64,000 nt of DNA, from the NCBI RefSeq assembly GCF_036373705.1, contig NC_089864.1:6036001-6100000 (forward strand), read 5' to 3'. Below the pieces are notes generated by a model, which did no database searches, was not told the origin of the DNA, and was given only the letters and a program-made list of their open reading frames with translations. This document shows positions 38,275 through 51,264 of the stretch, one piece after another (position 1 is the first letter of the stretch; each line of letters opens with the position of its first letter). The position numbers and the translations under genes were made by a program. The stretch is from Amia ocellicauda (lineage: Eukaryota; Chordata; Actinopteri; Amiiformes; Amiidae).

Positions 38275-41200
38275 CAGTGAGGGAAAAAAGTATATGATCC
38301 CCTGCTGATTTTGTACGTTTGCCCACTGACAAAGAAATGATCAGTCTATAATTTTAACGGTAGGTATATTCTAACAGTGAAAGACAGAATAACAACAAAA
38401 AAAATCCAGAAAAACGCAATTCAAAAAAGTTATAAATTGATTTGCATGTTAATGAGGGAAATAAGTATTTGATCACCTATCAATCAGCAAGATTTCTGGC
38501 TCCCAGGTGTCTTTTATACAGGTAACGAGCTGAGATTAGGAGCACAGCTCGTTACCTGTATAAAAGACACCTGTCTACAGAAGGAATCAAACAATCAGAT
38601 TCCAAACTCTCCACCATGGCCAAGACCAAAGAGCTGTCCAAGGATGTCAGGGACAAGATTGTAGACCTACACAAGGCTGGAATGGGCTACAAGACCATCG
38701 CCAAGCAGCTTAGTGAGAAGGTGACAACAGTTGGTGCGATTTTTCGCAAATGGAAGAAACACAAAATAACTGTCAGTCTCCCTCGGTCTGGGGCTCCATG
38801 CAAGATCTCACCTCGTGGAGTTTCAATGAACATGAGAACGGTGAGGAATCAGCCCAGAACTACACGGGAGGATCTTGTTAATGATCTCAAGGCAGCTGGG
38901 ACCATAGTCACCAAGAAAACAATTGGTAACACACTACGCCGTGAAGGACTGAAATCCTGCAGCGCCCGCAAGGTCCCCCTGCTCAAGAAAGCACATGTAC
39001 AGGCCCGTCTGGAGTTTGCCAATGAACATCTGAATGATTCAGAGGAGAACTAGGTGAAAGTGTTGTGGTCAGATGAGACCAAAATTAAGCTATTTGGCAT
39101 CAACTCAACTCGCCATGTTTGTAGGAGGAGGAATGACTCCAAGAACACCATCCCCACCGTCAAACATGGAGGTGGAAACATTATGCTTTGGGTGTGTTTT
39201 TCTGCTAAGGGGACAGGACAACTGCACCACATCAAAGGGACGATGGACGGGGCCATGTACCGTCAAACCTTGGGTGAGAACCATAGAAAATCTATGGAAG
39301 GAGCTGAAGGTGCGAGTTGCCAAACGTCAGCCTCGAAACCTTAATGACTTGTTGAGGATCTGCAAAGAGGAGTGGGATAAAATCCCTCCTGAGATGTGTG
39401 CAAACCTGGTGCCCAACTACAAGAAACGTCTGACCTCTGTGATTGCCAACAAGGGTTTTGCCACGAAGTACTAAGTCGAAGGGGTCAAATACTTATTTCC
39501 CTCATTAACATGCAAATCAATTTATAACTTTTTTGAAATTCATTTTTCTGGATTTTTTTGTTCTTACTCTGTCTCTCACTGTTAAAATACACCTACCATT
39601 AAAATGATAGACTGATCATTTCTTTGTCAATGGGCAAACGTACAAAATCAGCAGGGGATCAAATACTTTTTTCCCCCACTGTATACATTATAATGTGTGT
39701 GTGTGTGTGTGTAGCATCTTGGGAGAAACTTGAACCCCAGTCTCCCGTGCCAGGTCTATATCTAGATATAGGCTGATGGTAATGATGCTATAGGTATATA
39801 TATTGATCCACTGCTGGATAAAGGCCTCCCCAATATGTTTCCACTTCCTTCGATCTACAGCTTCACTTTTCTGTGTCACGGCTGCAAATGTTAATGATTT
39901 CTATGTGGTTATCTTCTAGGTCTTTTTGAATCTCTTGTGATCCATGCAATAGTTTCCTCTGGCTGTCTGTAATGTGTTCTTCTTGCAGTGTGTCTGGCCT
40001 ATTGCCATTTTAACTTGTCCATTCTTTCAATGATGTCACATTTTGGTTTGTTCTCCGACCTATTCATTTATTTTTCTCTCTCTTCTTGTTATTCCACACA
40101 CACACATCTTACCATGCTTCTTGGTGTTGTCCACAGTTTCTGTATCATTCTTGCATTAAGTGACCAGTTTTCATATCCATATCCATTGTAGCGATTCTGA
40201 AGCCTTGCCAAGGGGCCCAGGACTTTTTTATATTAGCATTTAAGGCAATTTCATGTCTGTTTTTTAATTTCCCAATTAATTTAATGTATTTATTAGTCTG
40301 TTTATCCCAAATTGTCCTGGAAGCTACCTCTCGTGCAAAGTGAGGTGTACCTGTACTGCTATTTTGGTGAAAAATAATCTGAAATGCTGTAACTATGAAA
40401 TGCTATCGATCATGTAGTTTTCATTGGGAATAGTGTACTGCGCTGTTGAGCTCGTATGGCTGATACATACGGCACAAGTCGGGGGTTCGCCAGTCAATAC
40501 AAACATCCACCTCGCTGCACGCTTCTGCATATGCCGCCACCGCCGTGCAAAAGCCGAGGAATTTGCCTTCGAATTCACAAGCACACGACTCCTGTACACA
40601 CACATCGTAATAGGATTGAGGATCGACCTGGAATGAACAAAGACATAGTATGCTCAGTGTAACTCATATTTTCTAATAGTTGTTACAAAGGCATGAAAAC
40701 TGGAAGCAATTCAAACATTTCCTTTCAAATAAAATAAAATTGGCAGAATTAAAATATTCAAGTTTTACATTTCCTGCTACGTTTAAAGGGACTCTGGGGG
40801 GGTGGGATTTGTATTTTACCTTTGCATGACATGGCTCAAATTTTGAGCTCAGAATAATCTGGCACCTCCTGACCGCCCATGTGGAGCAGTATGAGTGCTT
40901 CTCACATGGGAACGTCTGGTTCACAGTGTCTGAGCAGAGCGCGCCAGGTGTTTTCCAGCTGTTCCCAAACTCCAGCACATTGGTCACCGATGACTTTGCT
41001 CTGGTCTGCAGGTCATTCTTCGCGTTGGAATCAAAGTTTCCACAGAGGCCACAAACTTTATTCTGAAATGTAAATCATCATCAATAAGATTGTACATCTA
41101 TATGTATATATGTATATATGATACAGGTGTAGTCATCTTTTGTCATCAATTAAAATGTTATCCCTTTGGCAAATGAAACAACAGCTGATTAACTACATTT

Positions 41201-42941
41201 AATTTAATTTAATTATTATTGTTGTTTTTAAGTTATGTTATGGAGAATGACTAGGTTTTAATTAATACATTTATAAATAAATCCATATTTTAATGTGCAC
41301 ATATAATTTGAAGTATGAGTTTAAACCAATAACACAAAAATACACTTACTTTCCACTGTGTGTCCAGCAGAATGGTAATTCTTGTGTGCTTGTCCCACAT
41401 CACCGTGATTCCCTTGTCAGGCAAAGTGATTATGATGTACAAGCCCACGGTGTGAACTGAGTACATGGGATCCATTTCACAATACCTATCTGGCAAGGTT
41501 TCGGTCACTTTCATGTCACTCAATGTAAGGGTAACCTTATTCTGTAGCGGGGGGACACAAATAAAAGCACACGCACGAACAAACACACAAACACATTAGG
41601 TCTGACAAATAGAAAACGGTTAAAAAGAGGGAAATGACTGAGGAGAGATCGGGCCTTCATACCGGGAGCTCAATTACAATAGCGCGGGAGCACGTCAGCG
41701 CCTCGTCACAGCAGGGGACGCTTTCGGCCTTTATCTGGAAAGTCCCATTCCCACGACCACAGCTGTCCTGCAAGAGCAGAGATGGGGGATTAGGAGGATA
41801 TGCTGCAAATGGGTTAAAAAAAGCATACATTGTCATCTATACCAAATCTTGATGCTGGACAGATAAGAAAATGAACTAAACAAACAATAGTAAAAACTAT
41901 TTCCTCATGACAAATCATACCTTATTTCAACTCCTCACATTACAGTTGTCTGGATGTGGATTCCTGACGCACTCACCTCTACAAGAGTATATTCACATTC
42001 CCCGTCATAAGTGTACCAGTTGAAATCGAACGTCTGGTAATGCCCGTCTCCATAAACCTGGCACTTCCCGGGGCAGGGCTTCCCAGTACAAATCCAACTA
42101 CCGTTTTCACAGGTACTGTCATGTAATCAAAAACAGTCATGTAGTTACACGTTTGTAGACGGTCACGTGGTGTGAGTTTATACTCCACGTACAATTAACC
42201 GTTTTACGCATTTTGTGCACCTATACATGAAACAAAACGTATTCATAACTTGTTCATAAGTTGTTCTTATCAAATACTGACCACTTCTTGCAGTCGGTTC
42301 TCACAGTCTGTCCTTTGTAGTACACTTCACCACCAAACATACATGTGCAATCTTCTTCATCAACACACGTTCCGTTGTGGTTTTCATACGTTCCTTCTGG
42401 GCAGTAACAGCCGCTCAGACACTCCTCTGTGGTGCTCTGTCAAGGTCAGGTTTCCAATTAAAATATACATTTGTGTGTTGAACATCAGGATGGGAATATC
42501 AAAAACAAAACTACAGTCCTGTTGTTACAATGTTTCTGAATAAAGACGCGTCTCAGTGGCAATACTCTAAATTTAGTACTTAATCGCATCAGTTATGCAG
42601 TTTCCTGCTGGATGTCTCTAGGCCTAATCTGAAGATTATAACAGTTGTAGTGTATAGATGTTTATTTGTATATTTCCAAATCATTAAAACGCTAGCTCCA
42701 TTAGCTGGAAAACTAAAACAAAAATATGACAAAATAGTTGTAACATTTTAACATTGAACTTACAACTGGCAAGTTTAAGCTGTCACATGTCCGTTGGCTT
42801 GTGTTTGTTGTTTGAGGACAGTGAATATATTCTTTCCCCTCTGGACATGCTGAAAATAATACAGATATAAAAATACAAAATATAAATAAAATAAATTCAA
42901 TATAATACTGATTAACATACACTGATTTGTATATTCATCAT

Positions 42942-42993
<52 letters not shown>

Positions 42994-45900
42994 ACACCGA
43001 TCAGCCATAACATTATGACCACTGACAGGTGAAGTGAATAACACTGATAATCTCGTTATCATGTCAGTGGGTGGGATATATTAAGCAGCAAGTGAACATT
43101 TTGTCCTCAAAGTTGATGTGTTAGAAGCAGGAAAAATGGGCAAGCGTAAGGATCTGAGCGACTTTGACAAGGGCCAAATTGTGATGGCTAGACGACTGGG
43201 TCAGAGCATCTCCAAAACTGCAGCTCTTGTGGGATGTTCCCGGTCTGCAGTGGTCAGTACCTATCAAAAGTGGTCCAAGGAAGGAAAAGCGGTGAACCGG
43301 CGACAGGGTCATGGGCGGCCAAGGCTCACTGATGCACGTGGGTAGTGAAGGCTGGCCCGTGTGGTCCGATCCAACAGGCGAGCTACTGTAGCTCAAATTG
43401 CTGAAAAAGTACATGCTGGTTCTGATAGAAAGGTGTCAGAACACACAGTGCATCGCAGTTTGTTGCGTATGGGGCTGCGTAGCCGCAGACCAGTCAGGAT
43501 GCCCATGCTGACCCCTGTCCATTGCCGAAAGCACCTACAATGGGCACATGAGCATCAGAACTGGACCACGGAGCAATGGAAGAAGGTGGCCTGGTCTGAT
43601 GAATCATGAGTTCAAGGTGTTGACTTGGCCTCCAAATTCCCCAGATCTCAGTCCAATCGAGCATCTGTGGGATGTGCTGGACAAACAAGTCCGATCCATG
43701 GAGGCCCCACCTCGCATCTCCTGCTAACGTCTTGGTGCCAGATACCACAGCACCTTCAGAGGTCTAGTGGAGTCCATGCCTCGACGGGTCAGGGCTGTTA
43801 TATATATATATACACTCACCTAAAGGATTATTAGGAACACCATACTAATACTGTGTTTGACCCCCTTTCGCCTTCAGAACTGCCTTAATTCTACGTGGCA
43901 TTGATTCAACAAGGTGCTGAAAGCATTCTTTAGAAATGCTGGCCCATATTGATAGGATAGCATCTTGCAGTTGATGGAGATTTGTGGGATGCACATCCAG
44001 GGCACGAAGCTCCCGTTCCACCACATCCCAAAGATGCTCTATTGGGTTGAGATCTGGTGACTGTGGGGGCCAGTTTAGTACAGTGAACTCATTGTCATGT
44101 TCAAGAAACCAATTTGAAATGATTCCACCTCTGTGACATGGTGCATTATCCTGCTGGAAGTAGCCATCAGAGGATGGGTACATGGTGGTCATAAAGGGAT
44201 GGACATGGTCAGAAACAATGCTCAGGTAGGCCGTGGCATTTAAACGATGCCCAATTGGCACTAAGGGGCCTAAAGTATGCCAAGAAAACATCCCCCACAC
44301 CATTACACCACCACCACCAGCCTGCACAGTGGTAACAAGGCATGATGGATCCATGTTCTCATTCTGTTTATGCCAAATTCTGACTCTACCATCTGAATGT
44401 CTCAACAGAAATCGAGACTCATCAGACCAGGCAACATTTTTCCAGTCTTCAACTGTCCAATTTTGGTGAGCTTGTGCAAATTGTAGCCTCTTTTTCCTAT
44501 TTGTAGTGGAGATGAGTGGTACCCGGTGGGGTCTTCTGCTGTTGTAGCCCATCCGCCTCAAGGTTGTATGTGTTGTGGTTTCACAAATGCTTTGCTGTAT
44601 ACCTCGGTTGTAACGAGTGGTTATTTCAGTCAAAGTTGCTCTTCTATCAGCTTGAATCAGTCGGCCCATTCTCCTCTGACCTCTAGCATCAACAAGGCAT
44701 TTTCGCCCACAGGACTGCCGCATACTGGATGTTTTTCCCTTTTCACACCATTCTTTGTAAACCCTAGAAATGGTTGTGCGTGAAAATCCCAGTAACTGAG
44801 CAGATTGTGAAATACTCAGACCGGCCCGTCTGGCACCAACAACCATGCCACGCTCAAAATTGCTTAAATCACCTTTCTTTCCCATTCAACATTCAGTTTG
44901 GAGTTCAGGAGATTGTCTTGACCAGGACCACACCCCTAAATGCATTGAAGCAACTGCCATGTGATTGGTTGGTTAGATAATTGCATTAATGAGAAATTGA
45001 ACAGGTGTTCCTAATAATCCTTTAGGTGAGTGTATATATATATAATTTACACCATCTTACTATGCAATGCTTTCATTAAATAGTTCCTTGTAAGTTTTTA
45101 ATGCACTTGTGCTTCTCGATGCACATAAATTGCATTTGATAAAGGCATTAACCGAATAAATTAACACACTGTGATCGTCTACAACTGCATGGTTTTCCAA
45201 ATGGATTATGTAAAACTAATGGCATCGGTGTCATCATCATATGTTTTTAAAAGAAAGATTGCAACACAATTACATGGAACCGATAGCAAAAGGTATAACT
45301 TACAGTCAGATGGCTTGCAGTCAAGTTTACCATCTTCACAATTGCTAAAATGAAAAGGTAGAGAGCATTCACTTGAGCCAGTGTATAATAATCATGACTT
45401 AACTCATGATATGTGATTGAAACCGCTGTAGAAACACATGCATAACTAGATTTTCTGCCACAAAGAAACCACAAATTAAACTGTTTAATCCTGCCATGCA
45501 TTTATGCAGTACTTCATACTGTGTTTGCATATCTGTACATCTTCTCAAAGGCTAAAGCACTCGGGCACAATGGGAAAAACATTTAAAGGGCATGCATCAA
45601 AAACAAAATCAACCATCCTATCATACTCTTCTGACTATAGTTGACCATCACCATCATATGATGTACTGTGAAGTGTCAGGTTAACTTGTTTGTGAAACAA
45701 AACAGAGTACCAGACCCGCTTTCTTCTGCAGTGTATAAGGGTGGAAAGGGTTATTATGATAATTGGATTAGGGGTTTATTTCAGATGCCCAGATGTAGTT
45801 TTCCTTTTGAAAAAGAATAGAAAGAAACAACTACACACTTTTGGAGGACTGACAGAAAAACATAGAACTCACCAAGACTGCCCGTTGATAACGGCGGGTC

Positions 45901-48900
45901 CTGGACTGACTTCGCCACCATTGTAGTAACATGGGCACTGAGCCTTTGACACACAGGAGAACTGGCTGTTCATGTGGGTGCCTTCTGCGCAGCCGCATCC
46001 GTCCACAGGCACGTCATTCGCATCGCAGGTGATGTCGTGATCAGAGAGGGAGCGGCAGGTGCGATTGCAGGCTCTCATGTTGTAATCGAACTCCTGGTTC
46101 TTGGGACATATTACGGCTAGAAACAGAAGTTTTAAAATCCGGTGAGTTTTCCAATAGGTTGCACCATCACTACTTTATTTTTTATTTAAGTTGTGTAACT
46201 AAACAAAAACATATTACCCTGTACCAGCATCCTTACATTGGCTAGCTGTTTCTTTTAGGATTGATTTTAAAGTATTGTAATTGGTGTTTAAGGCTCTAAA
46301 TGTTATGGCACCTTTATATATTTTAAATTATTTGTCATTTTAGGTACCAAATCGCACACTCAGTTCTTCCAGTGCAGGCTGACTAAATGTTCCAAAAATG
46401 AAACACAAGATGTATGGTGAAGAAGGTTTTGATTATTATTCACTGAAGATTTGGAACATAATTGCAGCTGACATTAGGCAACCTCCATGAACAGTTTGAA
46501 CAAACAGCTCAAATCATATTTTTATAGTCTTGCCTTTTCTTGACAATGTTGTTTTTATTTGAATAGTCCACTAGTTTGTTTGAGTTGTTTTATTGTATGT
46601 TTTGTTTTACTGTATTTACTTTTGATCTATTTTCTAATCTGGTTTAAATTCTATTCTATCTCTTTTTATATATCATTTTTATATATGTTATCATCATGCA
46701 TATTTTTGTAATTTCTCTATGTAAAGCTCTTTGAGCTGCATTTTATGTATTAAATCCTCTAACTTACAATGTTTTTTATTTACCTTAATGTGTTACAGAT
46801 ATTACAATTATTTGTTATATTGGACACTTGACTGTACAGAACTATATACAAAATGAAGAATGGTGCCTCATACTTAGTAATGTTTTGTTTTAGCACACAG
46901 ATTTGTCCTTTTCAAAGATTACGAGTAATCATCCTGTAAATAACGCAATACACAGTGTACTCTGCTAAATACGTTGAAGAAAATACTTCTAACTCACGGC
47001 ATTCGTCTTTTCTCCAGTCTCCCACCATTATTCCCTCGGCAGCACAAGCCTTAGCATAGTTCCCCAGGGCGGCACACAGACAGTCTTTGACATTACCCAG
47101 ACATTTACACGTGCTTTGCTCACACATCTGGAAAAAGAAAAATGTAAGTGAGTAATAACTTAATTGTAAATATGCCAAAGCAATTGGGCTTTATTGACGC
47201 TGGGCTCAAAGTTAGGGTGTGTTTTCCTGGATTGTAGTACAACGCGGACGTCTGCAGCTGCCGGGGTATCTGTGATCTTTAAAGACCTTCACTCTGTTGC
47301 TGTGTGTACATTTTCTTCCTCTCTCCAATGCACAATTGAAAGCAGTTATTAACAATTTACATTTGTGAAGGATATAAGCGAAATAACATGGGTATTTCAG
47401 ATAATAACAATAACAACAACAAAAAAAGATAATAATATGAATAATAATAAACTCACCTTTACATATCTGTCAAACCTGACATACTCGTGGCATTTAGCAA
47501 ATGGTCCATTTAGGTCCCTCAAGATCTCACAACTTTCTTTCCCATACATCTCTTTTGTGCAAAATGAGAAAAACACAGAATTGGACAGCGTTCAAAATCT
47601 AGCACCTGCACACTCACGCAAATGCATTATTAAAGGAATCAATCTGGTTTCCCAAGAATTTCACAAATGTTTTCAAGCTAATGATTGAAGAAGAACCTCC
47701 ATTTATGATTGTATTCTGTGCAAGGTGTCTAGTATGAAGAAACCAGTTTGTGGTAGTTTGCATATTCAGAATTGTTGTGTATTCTAAACATACTAAAGAA
47801 TATTACTGACGAACCCGAAGCTGTACATATTTGCAAATGCGTAGTGATTCAACAATTAAACACATCTTCATAAACAATAAATGTAATATTTATTTACAGC
47901 AACATTAAATAATTCAACTTTATATAAGTATTGCAGCTCTGCTCTATTAGTTGATAATAGCCTTCATATATTTGTCTAACTGCAAGACTGTGTAGCAAAA
48001 GAATATATGATTTAGTAGATGTGTATTATATATCTTAGTCTGTAGTATACATGGAAGCAAGAACAATATGACAAATCAGAATTACCATAATCGGTGTTTG
48101 TGCAGATGGATGGAATCTTGTCATGGAACGGTCCGGTCAGCCAGGACTTGGCAAAGTTCTCCGCTAGATATTCTGGGATACCACTGCTCGAAATGAATTC
48201 ATCTGTAATGTCATCATTGTAGTTGCCACAGAGACCTGGGAGGACAAGGAACACACTCTATATGAGTGTACAGGATTGATTTTCTGTATTATAAGAAAAT
48301 ACTTCAGTTTCTTGGGCTTCAAATGTCTTAGAACTCAATCACATAGTAGAAACAAAAACCAACTGCTGTGTGACGTTATATAAACTGAACAGGGAGAGAC
48401 AGAGCCTGATCCCCAACCCCACAAACACAAACAGATGCAGATTAAACATTCAGCATATACAGTATACATACAAATAAAACTGCTTTTCAGCCATAAACAT
48501 ATTTCAACAAACATGGATGTCGATGTAGCAGGTGAGGCCGTACCCTATTTGGTCTTAAACTGCCGTCTCGGACACACCTCCGAAATCCTCACAGCAGCAA
48601 ACTATTTCCATTGAAGTAAATGTACAAACCCGTACTTGGTTTTGACTTGTTTTTGTCTTTCTTCTTCTCATAAAAATAAACAAGCAATCAAAAATGCCAT
48701 CAAATACTGGGTGGTAATTTGCAATGAGCTGTTAAGTTTTTATCTGTGGGTGGCAGGGTGGCAGGGTGGCACAGTGGTTAACGCTGTTACCTCATAGCTC
48801 CTGCAACCGAGGTTCGATTCGGGCCTCAGGAGTCGACCTGTTTGGAGTTTGTATGTTCTCCTCCATGGCCGAGTAGGTTTTTACCTGGTTCTCCGGTTTA

Positions 48901-51228
48901 CTCCCACTTTCCAAAGACATGCTGCTTAAGTTGATTGGGTACTCTAAATTGCCCTGTTGTCGTGTGTGTGTGTCTATGTGTTTTTGCGCACTCTGTGTCC
49001 ATCGGTTAGGACTCTGGCTCACTGTGGCCCTATACTGGATGAAGCGGTTATTGAAAATGGATGGATCTTTTTTTTAACAGAAACCCTACCTTTTGTTGTC
49101 CCCTTTTCTTCCACTGGCAATGTCACATATAGCTGCACTGCGGGAGTCATCTGGATTTGCACCAGCAGCCCGAACGCCGTCTCCATCTGCATGTACATTG
49201 AAGATTGCTGGAAAATGTTCACCTTTTCTGTGAAATGCACACATACGTTAGATAATGCACAGATTTAAGAAAGATATTTAAACAAGAAAAGAGCTGTCAA
49301 ATACAACAACAGACAAAGGTGACGAGTATTTAGGAGACAGATCGGAGGGTGATACACTACATATATTTTGTACATGCAAGATGTGTAAGATAATACAAGA
49401 CACAAACAGATGCACTATGTCATGAATCACAAATGTTAATGTGATCAACTATTCAAGAATATAATTAACAAAGCCTTCTTGGTTGAAAAGTATGTGGCTC
49501 ATTTGCTGATAAATTGTGTCACAGATAAAACCCAGGACACATGACATACTACCCATCACTTAACATACTCTCTATATGTACATAAAGCTTTTACTTACTT
49601 GAAAAGTAGAATTTGTTATCTCTGTTTATTAAGCCCTCGTCAGTAAATTCAAATGTCTCCTGCAATAAAGTTTATTTTTTTAAGTTTTTATAAAATTGAC
49701 CAAATCTTCCAATGCAAAATAAACAAATAAAAAGTATATGCAACAACAAAACCTTATGGGAAAAATCATACATTCATAGTGCCTAAAATCATTCTTAATC
49801 AATAGTGTATTTTAATTCTGTTTGAATGTAATATAAAAGTATAAAAGTAATCCACTCAAGGTATAATTCATGTACTGTATTAGTTTGGTATTGTTAATCT
49901 ATATTTATACAGAGGTCGAAATGGCCTTCTTGCAAAAATACCAAACGTATGCTGCACTTATATATGATAATTTATATAGTTAAATTATATATATTTAAAT
50001 AATAAATTAAGCTGCAAGCAGCAATGTATGGGGCCAAGTACAATTCTGCAGAATTTCATAGAAAGATGATTATATTTTCACGTTGTATTATCAACGTTTT
50101 CCGACGAATGGACTGTCACAGTGCATGCGGTGTATTGAATAGATGTAGCCTATAGCAAAGTAAAAACACAGGAGGCTTCCCCCAAGTATATATTTTGTAA
50201 ATCTATTGTTTCTCCAGCATTATGGAGAAAACAAATCTCCCTCACTTTCTCGCTCTCTCTATGTAGTAAAATAATGCTAAACTAAGCATGTATTATTAAT
50301 ATATATATAGTAAAACGAATCTGTAAATAATGTAGAAAACAAACAATTATTGGTTGAGAATGTATCAAATAGATCATTACTTAATTCAATACAAGCTGCA
50401 TAATTTGAATTTCGATATGCTATTTGTCACTTTAATGACAATGTGGCAACCCAGTGTCATGTCGGTTTAGAGTCTCGTCACGTTGGTTCAGTGTATAGAG
50501 ACAACGACATGACAGTGCAACACTGCCACTGACATGTCCCGACCAGCCAGTCCTTTCACGTTGGGTCGGTGTCCTATCGTGTCGGTCTTTAAACCCCCCC
50601 AAAAGATAGCGGCGTTGGTGCAAGACGTCACCCGGATTGTCGACTGCAAGAATACTACATATGGCATAGTTCACCATAGGCAACTATCACTGTATGAAGT
50701 TTCATGAGAGTCTGTTCAGCGGTTTGGTATTATAGGCTATTGAAAAATATGGCGGGAAAATTATAAAAATAATAATCTTTCACGTAAGTATAGCGGACAT
50801 TTTCCTACTTGATACTTAAAGAAGGAATAGTGGTTGGAGAAATAAAATGAACATGAGTATTTTAAATAGTTATATAGTTATGTTAAAATATAAAATGAAA
50901 CCTTATTGTTTTTCAGAGGTGAAATGGGTAAACATGGGCTGCAGGACTACAACAACAGGATTTTGGTTTGTTTGTTTGTTTTTTCACATCAGTACCTTTG
51001 CATTTCCATTTCGACCACTGTATTTATATGTAAATGGATGAGATAGACATTATGCACTAATTAGATAAACCAATAGAAACTCAGTTCTTCTACCATTAAC
51101 CATAATAATATTCAACTTCTCCACTAGCCCAGTTAGCTCTGTAAAGCAAACACAAACATAGTATTCTAACTTAATCCAAGAAAATCGAGGAAACACACAC
51201 CTGTACACACACACACACACACACACAT

Positions 51229-51264
<36 letters not shown>

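Noticed and set aside
38111-38332. Open frame of Tyr-Ile/Thr-His repeats
   Set aside because: Translation of a TA/TG microsatellite. The same applies to frames at 51050-51301 (CA tract) and 63627-63879 (ATT/AAT tract).
48780-48850. tRNA gene
   Set aside because: A- and B-box-like motifs are present but no cloverleaf or anticodon arm; the sequence continues as a dispersed repeat.
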